Shown: positions 36,400-48,233, counted from the first letter of the stretch. The stretch is 64,000 nt of DNA from Paulownia fortunei (GCA_019321725.1 CM033120.1:9429694-9493693), one strand, 5' to 3'. Translations and numbers: made by a program. The notes: generated by a model not told the origin, from the sequence alone.

Positions 36400-37660
36400 A
36401 TTGTTACTTATTTAAATTTAAGATTTAAGATCCCTTATGACATTTGATATAGAAACCTATTGATTAAGAATGAAAATTAATACGTTATACTTTTACAGGC
36501 AACCTTATATCTAAAGTTAAGAAGGAGAATCTTGTTAACTTTCTGTAGGATATCAAATGTAAAAGGTAAGTGAAAATCCATTTAAAACTATGATAAATGA
36601 ACATAGTATCTCGTACATTATCTATATTAAATATGATCCTTATGTCTTGATGTGTGTATTGTGAGTATTATACATACCTTATAGTGCATATGTTGTTTGG
36701 ATGATGGGACATAGGATCTATTGTGTCATTGGACATGCTATTCATCAGCATTTACATGCCCATACATAACACGTGCTCACAGTTGAGGTTTTTGGCATGC
36801 ATGACATTATTTTCAAAAAGAAAATATTTTGGTTGGCCACTCCTAGTGTACCGAGGCCTGTGTGGCTTATTTATATGATTTTGGGGCGCCGCGAGTATTA
36901 CTTCTTAGAGGATCATAGGAGTTGACAGGGGGTGTGCCTCTGGTGGTCAAGAGAGGGTGGACCACTTGACTGTATCCTTATTGACGCCGTTGGTGAGAAG
37001 ACTTCTGGAGGGTCATAAGGGAAGATATGGGGTGGCCATCTGGTGATCCCAGGAGATGGCCCCCGGACTATGTCAATCTGTTTATGGCTATGTGATTATT
37101 AATATTATTGAGAGCTCAATCCGGTACATAGTAGGTGGGTCAAGGGCCCAGTGATGAAAACTGATTTTGAATGAATTATTTTTATACATAAGTTGCATTC
37201 TTGTCATGATCTCATAGAAATGTATTGCAGTTATGTTGGATTATCCTTTCAGCATGCATGATTTTTATTTACTGAACATTAACTCACGTATTCATGCATT
37301 GTAGGTGAGTTTGATGATACTTGAAGCCATAGACTTACTGAGCGAGTGGTTGGAGCTCCTACAGGTTCTAAGGATCAGTGTACATGGATGACGACCTATT
37401 GGGCTGGTTGTTAACTTACATGATTTTGGAGTTTATTGTATTAGATTTTTGGATTTGTACTGTATGTTACTTTTATAACTTTTTTGTACATGGGTATGTA
37501 AATATTATGATTGTTATGGGTCCTCTGCAGGTATATATATATTAGTCTGTGAATGAGAAAATAGTTTATTATTTATTAATATGTTACAAGAAAAAAAAAA
37601 TTCATGCATGCACACAAGTTCTATCATATCAAATTATATTATATATATAGTTGTCTAGTA
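36400..37660. mobile_element. Unidentified segment replacing part of copia-1 pol
   Basis: The copia reading stops after LSQSM at 36396 and resumes with YTDSSF-SDIYVSKSM (RNase H) near 37665. About 120 codons expected between them are absent and 1.26 kb of unrelated DNA is present. It has GC-richer patches (36840-37080), a TATATATAT run near 37540 and GTGAGTGTTACA at the right edge. It may be a solo LTR or a filler. I found no clear TG/CA ends or target duplication. Confidence 0.5.
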
Positions 37661-38150
37661 ATGTGAGTGTTACATATACAGACTCTAGTTTTTAATCTGA
37701 TATATACGTCTCGAAGTCTATGTATTGATATATATTCATCTTGAATGGTGGTGCGGTCAATTGAAAAACTTTCAAGCAAGAGATGACTGCAGACTCTACC
37801 ACCAAAGCTGAATATATTGTTGCGCTAGATGCAGCAAACAAAGTTGTTTGGATAAATACTTCATTTAAGGGTTTGGTGTACTTCCATCTATTATTGATCC
37901 AGTTATGATTTACTATGATAACAATAGAGTCATTGCTCAAGCAAAAGAGCCAAGATCTCATCAAAGATCCAAGCACATAATGAGAAGATATCACTTGATC
38001 GGAGAGATCAATGATAGATGTGATGTTATTGTGGATTGAGTTGACTTAACATAAAATGTAGCAGACCTAAACTAAGTCCTTGGCACAAAATGTATTTGAT
38101 AGACATCTCGAGAAGATGGGCTTAGATACATGGGCAACTAGAGTTAGGGC
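37661..38150 (+). pseudogene. Copia-1 RNase H and 3' end of pol
   Basis: Readable phrases are YTDSSF, FILNGGAVN, QEMTADSTTKAEYIVALDAA near 37775-37845, then MIYYDNNRVIAQAKEPRSHQ and RSKHIMRRYHLI. The DSTTKAEY box is the typical copia RNase H motif. The purine-rich stretch before the LTR (AAACGGAAGA at about 38150-38160) is probably the polypurine tract. Confidence 0.85.
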
Positions 38151-38161
38151 AAACGGAAGAT

Positions 38162-40235
38162 TGTTAAAGTAGGATGTCTAACACCCTAATTAGATTGGGT
38201 GTATTGTACTCTTTTCTTTTGTAAAAATAATCTTAATGGAAATTATATCAAACAAAACGGCATTTTCTTTATCTTATGTCTTGCATTTTTTTTCTTTCTG
38301 CGCATTAGATAAAATCTTTAGATCAAATTTAGCTACATGATATGATCATGCATATGATAGCGATGGAACATGCCTTTAAGGCTTGGTCTTAATAATTTTT
38401 GCATTAACGACTTTTTGAGACGGGACATCAAATAGCATAGTAAGATTCGTGCATACATTGCATGCTCGGAAGATGAGGATAACGTATTTCATAAATTTTA
38501 ACATAGAGACGCAAGTGCATGTATGTGGGTGCTTATTAGAGAATAAGTACACCGAACATGGCCTGTAATAAATTCTTAGATGGGGGCTTTCCCTTTCAAA
38601 ATAAGAATTTCTGAGTTGCGATAATACATGACTAGTCCTTGGACTTTAGGTACAATGGTAGCCTTATATGCATCCTACAACACTTTGGTATATATATTGA
38701 TAGTCATAAAAAGGGTATGTTGGGTGTTACACTGGTGCGCATGGAGGTTTGTCAATGGCTAACATAGAATCTAATATTTATATTTTTAATAAGAAAATCT
38801 CCCATGTTTTTATAGTTCGTGATTCAAAGACTTGGGTCAAAGCAGGATGAATTTTGATTCATCAGAAATCATTGAAACTTGAAATTGGATCACAATTATT
38901 GAATTATTTAGGGTTTTAACATATAATCCATACCATAAATTCAATCGAGAGATTAGTTGTTGGAAGGACCGTGCGTGTATGGAACTCACAACTGAAATGA
39001 TTTATCCACTATTTCACCTAAGACTAATTTGTCATGATTACTTGTTACGTGTTTCATGGATAGTGAGGTTCTTAGAATTAAGGAATTAATTCCAAGCGGA
39101 TTAATCAATTGGATTAATTAATCAAAATAATTATTATTCATAAGTTACAAATGTTGTAAGTCTACTACTAGTTTAGTTGTGAATCTAAGGGGGTCACACA
39201 TTTTTTATAAAAAGTGATATTCTATTTTAGGAATTTTTAATTCATATCAATTAATTAATTAAGAGTTTTATTTAATTTAATAGTTAAATTAAATTATTCG
39301 ATTGAATACTTGGATCATTTAATTGGACTTGATAGGAAGCCCAATTGAAGTATATTAAAATTAGTCAATTGGATTGATTAATGTGAGATTAAATCAATTA
39401 GATTGATTTATTGACTTTTTAAGCCCAAGTCCAAAAATTAAAGTGGATCACTTAAGAAACCCACTAAAATATAAAGAGGATAATTAAAATAAATATGATT
39501 TCTTTAGTTAATATATTTATGTAAATAAATAAATAGTGATCGATTTTTATGTGATAAAAATTGGCCACTAGCATATTTATTTTATTTATATATATTTATG
39601 ATATATATTTGATATATATCTATTTTGATATTATTTAAAGAGTACAAATAAATATCAAGAATATACGTAGATAATTTTTTATGACTAATATAGTTTCAAA
39701 TAAGTCCACATATATTGGAGACACCAAAGATAAGATTTATTATTGAAAGATTTCAAATCCTTCCAATATCAAGCTTTGAAGTCATTCAAAATTTATAGAA
39801 CTCTCAAAGGGTTGGAGAATGAAATTTTCAGTCTCTATAAATAGGGTAAGGGGGGAAAATTCCATCATTTTTTGAGAAAAAAATATTTTGTCTTATCTTC
39901 TATTTTTTTCTCCAAGGAAAATAAAAGAAAAAGATAGAATCTTGGAAAATTTTGTTTTTCTTGTTCTTAAAAAAAATTATTTTCTTAATAATCTCTTCAC
40001 ATCAAAATTTCAAGAATTTAAAGAATTAATCTTTATTGTTCTTGATAGTTTGTTCTTAATCCATCAATTGTGTTAAATTGATTAGAAAATAGTTTTAAGG
40101 ATACTAGCGAATCCCTTTAATCGGTGTTTCTTTTCATATCATGGACATGATAGAGAAGAAATACGTGGATTCCTGCGAGTTTGATAAGCCAGGATTGTAG
40201 TTGTGCATGCTCCTGTGATTATAGCAAACCCAACA
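38162..40235 (+). repeat. 3' LTR of copia-1
   Basis: This 2074-bp repeat of 29900-31949 starts TGTTAAAGTAGGAT and ends AACCCAACA. It is followed by the target duplication CTTTT. Confidence 0.9.
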
Positions 40236-40240
40236 CTTTT
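40236..40240. other. Target-site duplication CTTTT (right, copia-1)
   Basis: CTTTT follows the LTR end CAACA and matches 29895-29899. Confidence 0.85.
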
Positions 40241-40590
40241 GACTACGATCCCAGGTCATGCTAGATTACCTGCTAAGTTTAAGCATATCAATAAGTGGAG
40301 GAAAAGAAATTTACATGGATTCTCCTAGTAATAGCGAGCGAATTGGGAGTAGCTCAACTTGAGAATCGAGTGGCTTAGTTGTCCAAATTGTAGTATGGAC
40401 AAGTGTCCTTAGTGGTGGACCGAGCCTAAGTCCCCTAGAAAAAGGCGTTGAAGAGAGTGAGAACCCCATCATGCCAACCTTATTACACCATGAGGCATTG
40501 TTGGAGAGTTAGGTTATTTAAGAATGCATCCCCAATTACACGACAAATTTCGTCCAAGACTAAATACAAGCGAGAGACATATAGCTCATC
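40241..40590 (+). pseudogene. 25S rRNA 5'-end relic
   Basis: The sequence follows the 5' end of plant 25S rRNA: GATCCCAGGTCATGC, TAAGTTTAAGCATATCAATA, GTGGAGGAAAAGAAA, TAGTAATAGCGAGCGAA, CAACTTGAGAATCGAGTGGC, AAGTCCCCTAGAAAAAGGCG and TCGTCCAAGACTAAATACAA-GCGAGAGAC. Differences from normal 25S are almost all C-to-T or G-to-A. Similarity fades after about 40590. Only the first ~350 bases of a 3.4-kb gene are present, so it makes no ribosome component. It is the right half of the rDNA relic split by copia-1. Confidence 0.93.
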
Positions 40591-40800
40591 AACCTAATAA
40601 TAATTTCAAAGTGAACATTGAAATCCACATATATGCATCCTATTGAGTTAAGATTTTGTTTAAAATAATATCACATGTAATATTGATCTCTCTCAGAACT
40701 TATAAATATAATAATTTTCTTATCTCATAACTACTAAACAACATTATTAACCTAATTACTCGCCTGAAAAATTTCATAACCATTACTGCAAGATAAAGTT
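40591..40800. other. Short AT-rich spacer, nothing recognised
   Basis: Nothing was recognised between the rRNA relic and the gypsy LTR remnant. Confidence 0.5.
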
Positions 40801-41326
40801 GCTTGAAGTTGGTATAGATATGTGATGCGCATATTTCAAATCAGGATTAAGAGACATCTAACTTTGACCAAATTAGACATGAAGTACCAAGAGGCTCAAG
40901 TCACATAAGAGGTCTATGTGATATAAAAATGTTAGATACTAGCCTAGGAAGGCATACAGTGCCACAAGACCGTAACTCACATTAAAGGACCATATGACCC
41001 ATGTCCCACTTAAATAGGTATAAATACCCCCTACACAATTATAAGGTACATTCTTCATTTCTCTTGCTTTCAATTAGTAGTTATTCTCTCTAGAATATTT
41101 GTTGACTTAATTATCAGAGAGATTTTCTTAGGACAATCCCAAGGCCCTCATCACCATCTATTCATATTGTAGATAGGAACCTATTTCAAGAATGAACTTG
41201 TTGGCAAGGAAGAAAGAGTTGTTTGCACACAGGAGCTGCTCGTAGGAGATTCACCTTATGAGAGGAGTTCATCTCTGGATGTAAGATATTCATGCACATC
41301 AAGGTAAGGAGTATTTACCCATATCA
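40801..41326 (+). repeat. Gypsy LTR remnant
   Basis: A TATA box (TATAAATA at 41019-41026) is followed by an LTR-like leader: ATTCTCTCTAGAATATTTG, TTGACTTAATTATCAGAGAG and GACAATCCCAAGGCCC. The end ACCCATATCA is directly before a gypsy primer-binding site. The left end is unclear; TGATGCGCATATTTC at about 40832 is one candidate. No partner LTR is in the window. Confidence 0.7.
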
Positions 41327-41329
41327 TTT

Positions 41330-41347
41330 TGACATCCTCTGTGGGAA
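41330..41347 (+). other. Primer-binding site of the gypsy remnant
   Basis: TGACATCCTCTGTGGGAA resembles the TGGCGCCGTCTGTGGGAA site found after the LTR in many Tat-lineage plant gypsy elements, with transitions at the CG positions. Confidence 0.75.
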
Positions 41348-41996
41348 AGCCCGCCGCAACATTGAGAATGCAGACCCATATGAGAGCAAGAGAGACCACT
41401 ACACAAGGAGATAATAATGATGGAGCTAACCAACAGCCCCTGGTGGAAGAATCTCACTTGGAAACGATGATTTGCTTCATGCAAGCAGCATTGCAGGCTT
41501 TAATGGAGGACATTGCTGCTCAAGTAGCATCTACGATAATGGCCCAATATCTCACAAATCAACCAACTGACCTTCCATATTCTTCGCAGCATGGAAAAGA
41601 CTCATATCCGCTAGATAAAGAGGACTTAAGGACTGAGGGAGCAGACAGAGAAAAAGAAGAAGCCATTGAGAAGGTTACCATCGGAGAGGTCCCTCCTAAC
41701 AAAGAGTGAACACATAAACCCATTAGAGTGGAAGTCTCTAACACTATTCGCCATATCCTCATATAAAGCAATAGAAAGATGCTTGCGATAGTGCCCCAGA
41801 GAATGAGTCATTTCTCAACAAGTATATAGGCTAAGTACCTTCGCAATGGAGTGAAGACCTTCAACCTCCTGGAGTATGATGGAACAAATGATCTACAAGG
41901 ACACTTGGACAAATTCTATACAAAAATAAATTTATATGACACGAGCGATGTTGTATATTACAATGTCTTACACACAACACTTGTCAATGGAGCATT

Positions 41997-44080
41997 TGAT
42001 AAGTGTATATTTTTACATATATAATATCATTTTCTCTATATCTTTCTTGTTTTGTTCTTGTTAATATTAGATTTTTATTAATATTTTATGTTTGATAGGT
42101 GTTTGGGAACCAAGAGTTAAGAAATGAGCCAAAATGAAGTTGAAGCAAACATTCTTGGGTCAAATTTCATTGACACGGTACTATTATGGCAGTTTTTATA
42201 ATTTAGGTATAAATTTCTAATCCAAAGCCCTGTTAATTTGTTTCTTAGCTCATTAAAATGTTAAGTGATAGAATTATAACTTTCATAAAGACATCTTATC
42301 AAATTTCAATTGATTTCGATAAGAGAAATTTGGTTAAAGAATCAAAAAATGTACTTAAACTTCCAGATGTGGCAGTCTTTGTATATTTGACATAACTTTC
42401 TCCACAAATATGATATAGAACTGATTTAAATGGCTAGAGAAATCTAATAGATAGGACTAGAACTACAATTCTTATAAAGACTCCAAAAGTCAGTTTCTTC
42501 TAGAAAGAGGACCAGTTGAAAAAGATTGAATAATGTCAAAATAATAAAGTAAAGGAGAAAAACAACAATAAAGTAAAGGAGAAAAACTACAGCAACAACG
42601 CCTAGGCGCCCTATTTAGGTGCCAAAATAGGGTGCCTAGGAGCCAAAGAAAACTAAGGCCACTATACTTAGGCATAAAAACAGGGTACCTATGTGCCAAA
42701 ACTAAATAAGAATAGGACAATTGGTGCCTAGATGCCAAAACAAGGAGCCTAAGCGCTATCCATGTAATAGAATTGATTCATTTTTCATGGAGTGATGACA
42801 AGTGATGGCCCTTTACACCTTTTGGCATATTTTTGGATATGTATATATGAGATACATATAATACATCAGACATATTTATATATACACTCTAGCTTCCTAA
42901 AATTACAAAATACATTATACACTCTACAATAAATTTACACAAATCATTTCAAACTTTTCTCGCACACTATCGTCTCAATGCTTACACCATTTCTCACTCA
43001 GTCTCTATAATTCATTCACCTTTGGAAGCAATATGGAGATCTTGGGCATCAAGAAAGACAAAGTGGAAGAGACTTGGAAGATGAGACATTCACTATCTAC
43101 TATCAACCTCAACTATTTCCTCAATCTCCAAATTTCTTTGGCTCCCAATATTGTTATTTTTAATTTTCTTGTTATATTTTATCATGTTAAACTAGACTTT
43201 CTTTTTGATTGAGGGTAATTTCAAAACTATAGACATGGATTATTATAATTAAATATTCAGTATTATTGATCAATTTTTCAATTGAAATTATTTATATTTT
43301 TCCATGCTTCATGTGTTAATGGGTATTTTCTTGCTTTGTTTGGATACACAACCAAATTAAGTTTGATAACTTTATACAACTAGATTAGAGATTTTAAATC
43401 CACAATTATCTTGAATTTCTATCCGTGTATATTAATTTATGATTAATGATTATGGGATATTTTTTGTGAATTGCAATAAAAAAACATAACTTAAGCTTGT
43501 GTGGTTGTTGCTTAGATTAATCTTTCTTGTTTTCATGCATCCATTAAATTAAATTTAGCGAGTTTGTTGTAGGTTGTTTGATTGGTAGAAAATTAGGTAG
43601 AGAGTTTATTCTACCTAACGAGCAATTAAAAAAAGATTGGAGTAGTAGAGCTTGTATTACCTAGGGTTGATAATTTCAACGATAAGTTGTTAATAATATT
43701 AATATCAAATTACAATTCATTGTCTAGTAGCAGCTAAGGAAACCTCAACCTGCCTTTAACCACTTGTTGCTTGTTGTTTTGCTTTTCATTGCTTTGCATT
43801 TTAATTAGTTTTAATTTCTGCGACTTAATTAATCAACTCAATCCCCCAACATTTGTTGTTTATTTCTAGAATTTACTTGTTGAGTTTTAGTTTTAGGTTA
43901 GTAATTTTGAAGTCAAATTTCTTAGTTAGCGAGTTGATAGTAAATTAGTTAGCTTTGATTCTCGTGGAATTGACTTCACTTACTCTATACATATTAAAAC
44001 ATTATTGAAGAGTAAGGTCTAAATTCGATAGATCTACAATAACCGACCTAGCCTTACTGGGATAGAGCTACTCACTACAT
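41997..44080 (+). mobile_element. Solo LTR inserted in gypsy gag
   Basis: The insert begins TGATAAGTGTATATTTTTAC after NGAF of gag, and gag sense returns shortly after 44080. It is about 2.08 kb, with no coding capacity. The right end is probably near CTACTCACTACA at 44068-44080. Its layout, including a cluster of CCTAGG palindromes, resembles the solo LTR at 10606-12537, but the two are not close copies. I could not confirm a target duplication (GCATT on the left, TGCTT or GCTTT on the right). Confidence 0.7.
42599..42757. repeat. Cluster of CCTAGG palindromes in the LTR
   Basis: Variants include CGCCTAGGCGCC, GGTGCCTAGGAGCC, GGTACCTATGTGCC, GGTGCCTAGATGCC and GGAGCCTAAGCGC, spaced by about 30-50 bases. 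Most are followed by AAAACA(A)GG. Compare 11180-11276. Confidence 0.75.
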
Positions 44081-44480
44081 GCTTTTTGTATTTCAAAAAT
44101 CGAAAGTACCCCCAAATTGTGGCTTACATTTTCACGACAAAAGTAGAAGGAAAGTGAGACTTTGTGTGAATACATCCAACGCTTCATTAAAGCTGTGAAG
44201 GAGGTGTCCTACATCAGCCATGAGCTCTTAGAAGGCATTCTACAATAGAACCTCCATTAGGAAAGACTCAAGAAGAAGCCGCCCACGTCCTTGGAGGAAC
44301 TCCTAGCTAGGGCAAAAAAACCATATATGCATTGATGAAGCCATGCGTCCTAATATGGGAACCAAAAAGAAGTATAAGGGGAAAGAGAAGCATGGTGAAA
44401 AGAGAGTGGAGGGTCGTCAGCCTATGTTTGATTTTGCCTCTGTATCCCCCTTGAATGTTCCCATCGATGAAATCTTAATG

Positions 44481-45250
44481 TTAAATTTTCATGGACAACA
44501 TTTTTTCTATTTTTTATTTTATTTTAAATTTCTTGTTATGTTAATTTCTCTTTTTTACCCCGCAATTTTATGCAAATTTGTCGGAATTTGGTCAAATGTG
44601 CTAGTTAAACCATTTCCCAAAATACTGTACCAATATGACAATTAAGGAAAAAGTCATTTATTAAAATAATTTTTACCTAAGCAAGATAAGAAAACAAAAT
44701 AATAAAGAAAGAGACTAGCACAATTTGACCATACCATTTTTTCCACCAATTCAACAATGGAAAATTAATATATACATTGCTTTTATGTAGATAGAGTGTT
44801 TTCATATAAAAAATATTGAAAATATTGTCACATTTATATCAAGAATACTGAAAATAATATCACATTAATAATAAACGTGTATTTTATTGTTACAACATAA
44901 TAATATTGAAAAATATTTATATATATTGATTGTTTCACACAATCCTATTATATTAATATAAAATGAATCTCACTGTTAAAGTGATATAATTCTCATCATT
45001 TTAGTAAAAACACGATAAAAAATATCCATTTTTATGTGTGCAAAACATACTGTGCCTATTATTCACTTTCTCCTTTCACCTGCACTTTCTTTAAGAGAGA
45101 AGGTCAAGTACATTTTTATTTTAAAATTATGTAACGTAGTTAATTTAAAAAATGGAAAGAGCTAAGGTAAATTAGATAAAGGCCCACTTGAACTCATGAA
45201 CCTTCCACATTTAAATGTATCCAAAATACCATTTGCTAGCGATGGCAAAT
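44481..45250. other. AT-rich DNA, no gene seen
   Basis: No coding or transposon signal was recognised here. There is T-rich and AT-rich low-complexity sequence, and a T run near 45270. Confidence 0.5.
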
Positions 45251-45259
45251 TATGTAAAT

Positions 45260-47050
45260 CAGAATGATTTTTTTTTTTAACAAAAGGAAAACTTATTTCA
45301 CATTAAACCATCCTAATATTGCGAGCAACGTAATATACTATTTTACCTCATGGGAGAAGATGCCCGACTTTCCATGTTAAAAAAACGTAAGATATCATAA
45401 ACCTGTCTTCTTGTTTATTTAACTCTCAATAAAAACCGATGTTGTGACAGCCAATTAGACCTTATGAAATACTTGGAGCTATCAATGATAAGTCGTCTGG
45501 CTAAAAATTATTCCAATTAGTAATTAATAGTAATGAGAATTTTAGACGCAATTTTTTTAAAAATCATTCCACATTAGATTATTGGAATATTATGATACAC
45601 GATTTTATATTGGATTAGAAAAGATGTCATCCAACGACAACGACCTAATCCTATTTTATATGGCACCGAGAAAGATGTGGTTGAATGCCTTTTTGTCCCA
45701 TCACGAACCTAACACTATTTCAGAGATGTGAACGAACGAAATCCCATCCCTATGTCATTAGAAATGTGCCTTCTTGTTTCTTAACCTGTCAAAAAGATCA
45801 ATGTTCCCATAGGTAATTAGACTTGGTAAAATCAAACGATGTTTCAAAAGTCGATGCACTAAAAATTATTCTAATTACAAATTTATTGTTTGAATTTTTT
45901 ATTGTAATTTTATATTATATATCACATATATTCACCATGAATGTATAATTAATTTTAAATATATATTTAAAAAATATTTTATAAATATAACGTATGTATG
46001 TATATTATATAATACAAAATATAATATACAATCCTAATGAAAGATCCTTGCAAACTTACAAGCGGATGCCAGTCCATGTAAGCTTTTTTTAAAAATATTC
46101 CACACCAAAAACATGAAAATATCAGCACCAACCTAACACGGTTTTACATTGCAAGAAACTAACGTTGTGGTAGCCAATTAAACTTCTGGAAAGACTTGAC
46201 TTGGCCCCCGAGAAACTATTCCAATTACCAGGAATGCAAATATAATAAGCAAACTTTTAAAAAGTCATTTTATATTAAGAAGGTGTTTGTCTAAATTTAT
46301 TTAAAAAAAAATATAATATTTTCTAAAATTTGTTTAATATTAAATTTTATTTTTTAAAAAATATTTAAATATTTAAATAAAATAAATCATTACACATTAA
46401 ATTATTTAAAAATCACCTGCAACCTAATTTGATTTTACATGCGACCAAAAAAGTTGTGGTCGAACAACCTTCCATCCCTATTACAAAACGTAAGCCATTA
46501 GAAATGTGTATTCTTCTTTATTCACACACAAAAACTATTGACTATAAGTAGACCCACTGGAAATTATTTTGATTACCATTTTCTTGGGATGCTAATTTTG
46601 TCAAAAGCCGTTCCATATTAAATTTGTCAAGTGATCCAACACGGTTTTACATTGGACTTTCCACCTTATATTGTCCAAGTAATGTTGTATTTAAATGAAT
46701 AATTTGGATATAACGGGAAGATTTGAAGAAAGAATTTAAAATTTAAAATTCATTATAATAATTTAAAAAATAATTAAAAATAAAATTTTAATGATTTAAA
46801 ATGCACTATATAGTAAAATTATCTAAATAAATTTAATAAATTTATTATTATAAATTTAAAAATTTTAATTTATAATTCATTAATACAAATAGAGCCTAAT
46901 ACTATTTTACCTTCAACAATGCGGTCGTCTTCGTTTGTTAACGTGTCAAATAAGAAATATGTTATTGTATCCAATTAGACTTGGCGGAAGACTTGACTTG
47001 GCCTCAAGAATAATAAGTCAACCAAGTGGAAAAAAATAAAGCTACTGAGA
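45260..47050. repeat. Degenerate tandem array, period about 360 bp
   Basis: The anchor CCAATTAGAC(T)T(GG) recurs at about 45453, 45815, 46176, 46545 and 46973, that is at spacings of 362, 361, 369 and 428 bp. A second anchor AAATTATTCCAATTACNA recurs near 45507, 45869, 46210 and 46561. A third, CATTAGAAATGTG-NTTCTT, occurs near 45758 and 46497. Each unit also has a phrase like CACATTAAATTATT and AACCTAA-NC-NTTTTACAT. The units are strongly diverged and have no open frame. I recognise no known satellite. Confidence 0.7.
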
Positions 47051-47811
47051 ATGAAAGTGATTGGAATTAATTTTTGGAGTGAAACAAGTAAAATCTAAAA
47101 CACAGTAGGCATTGTTATACAATAAGTACACTGATATTGGTAGAATTCTTGAAAACTTTCAATTTTTGGTAAGCACTTTCTAGAGGATAATAATATTGTT
47201 ACTTTATATTTTATTTTATATGTCCTCCTATTTGAATTATTACCTCCACACCAAGTTTAGCAAATAAAAATCATCAAAGTTTTTAGTTTTTTCTGTATAA
47301 AAAGATATATGCAGTGTTAGGTCAAATCCAAACACAGACCGACTGGCCATATGTATGTGGGATTTGTTCCAAATTTACTAGATTATAAGTTTTCTCCTTC
47401 ATACCCTGTAAGCCCACATCTAAGTGTCAAACTTGTGCAATATAAAATTATTTTAAGCTTTTTCAATTTCTAATGGGGATGGATGCATTTTTATTTTTCC
47501 AATCGTTTTCTAATTCAACAATTTATAGTATTTCAAGTGGTTCAGTTTTTGCCTTTAATTTCTTATTCCTCCAAAATTGATTTTGAGCAATTACATATAT
47601 TATACTTGTTTGCTGGTAGAGTAGATTATGTTAAGCAATTTTTTTTTCATAATTATTAAAAGAGATCTACTATAATAATTGATCAAAATATAGTAAAAAC
47701 TAAAACCCTAAACAAATTTCCAACAGTTAACTTGTTATACTCATGCACTATAAGTTAAAAATGCTACAATAAGAATTGGATGGTATTCTCATCGATTTTT
47801 GCAATTATCAT
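47051..47811. other. AT-rich DNA upstream of copia-2, no gene seen
   Basis: I recognised no gene, RNA or element end in this stretch. The last five bases, ATCAT, would be the target site of copia-2, but no right-hand copy exists in the window. Confidence 0.5.
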
Positions 47812-48217
47812 TGTTGAAAATACTATACTTGTTTTAGGAATTGAAACCCAAGTTCAAAAATTAAATCATAAGTCCAATATTAAATCCAAGCCCATGATTT
47901 AGAAGCTCCCAAGGGTAGGTGATGAAAATAATTATGTGAATTATGTAGATTTTTATAGAATTGTATAGAAGAATGATGTATATGGTTGTTATAATTTTCG
48001 AATTATTTAATTATGTGGTTGAGATTGATTTGAAACTAGTATAAATACCCTCACTCATTTGTGTTTAGGCATCAAAAAGAAGTGTGAGATTCTAAGTAAG
48101 TGAAAAAAATAAGAGTTTGAGAGTTGAGTTGTATATTGAGTGTTTTGAGTGAAAAATAGCTTGTATAAGTGAATTTTTTAATACAAATTATATTTTGTGA
48201 GCATTTTTCTTCCAACA
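47812..48217 (+). repeat. 5' LTR of copia-2
   Basis: This 406-bp repeat starts TGTTGAAAATAC and ends CTTCCAACA. A TATA box (TATAAATA, 48040-48047) stands about 170 bases before the end, the right place for the LTR promoter. No partner LTR is in the window. Confidence 0.82.
48040..48047 (+). promoter_or_regulatory. TATA box in the copia-2 LTR
   Basis: TATAAATA is followed by CCCTCACTCATTTG and a leader region, which fits an LTR promoter at the U3/R border. Confidence 0.6.
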
Positions 48218-48219
48218 AA

Positions 48220-48233
48220 CTAGTATCAAAGGC
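48220..48233 (+). other. Primer-binding site of copia-2
   Basis: CTAGTATCAAAGGC, two bases after the LTR, matches TGGTATCAGAGC (initiator tRNA-Met) with transitions. Confidence 0.75.

Larger units (their letters stand above)
29900..40235 (+). mobile_element. Ty1/copia LTR retrotransposon (copia-1)
   Basis: A complete, decayed 10.3-kb element reads on the plus strand. The LTRs at 29900-31949 and 38162-40235 begin TGTTA(G/A)AGTAGGAT, share long stretches, and are flanked by CTTTT on both sides. A Met-tRNA-type PBS follows the first LTR. Gag, protease, integrase, reverse transcriptase and RNase H are readable in copia order (integrase before reverse transcriptase), with many stops. A 1.26-kb foreign segment sits between reverse transcriptase and RNase H (36400-37660). 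It sits inside an rDNA relic. Confidence 0.93.
41348..44480 (+). pseudogene. Gypsy gag fragment, interrupted by a solo LTR
   Basis: The first part (41348-41996) holds a 126-codon frame (41329-41709) followed by VKTFNLLEYDGTNDLQGHLD and FYTKINLYDTSDVVYYNVLH, the capsid core of gypsy gag. It breaks at NGAF, where the LTR at 41997 begins. The second part (about 44085-44480) resumes with ESETLCEYIQRFIKAVKEVS, SHELLEGILQ, PPTSLEELLARAKKPYMH and FASVSPLNVPIDEILM. Reading beyond about 44480 is no longer gag-like, so pol is missing. Several stops are present. Confidence 0.82.

Noticed and set aside
44068..44085. Target duplication for the solo LTR at 41997
   Set aside because: The left flank GCATT and right flank TGCTT or GCTTT do not match well enough to be claimed.
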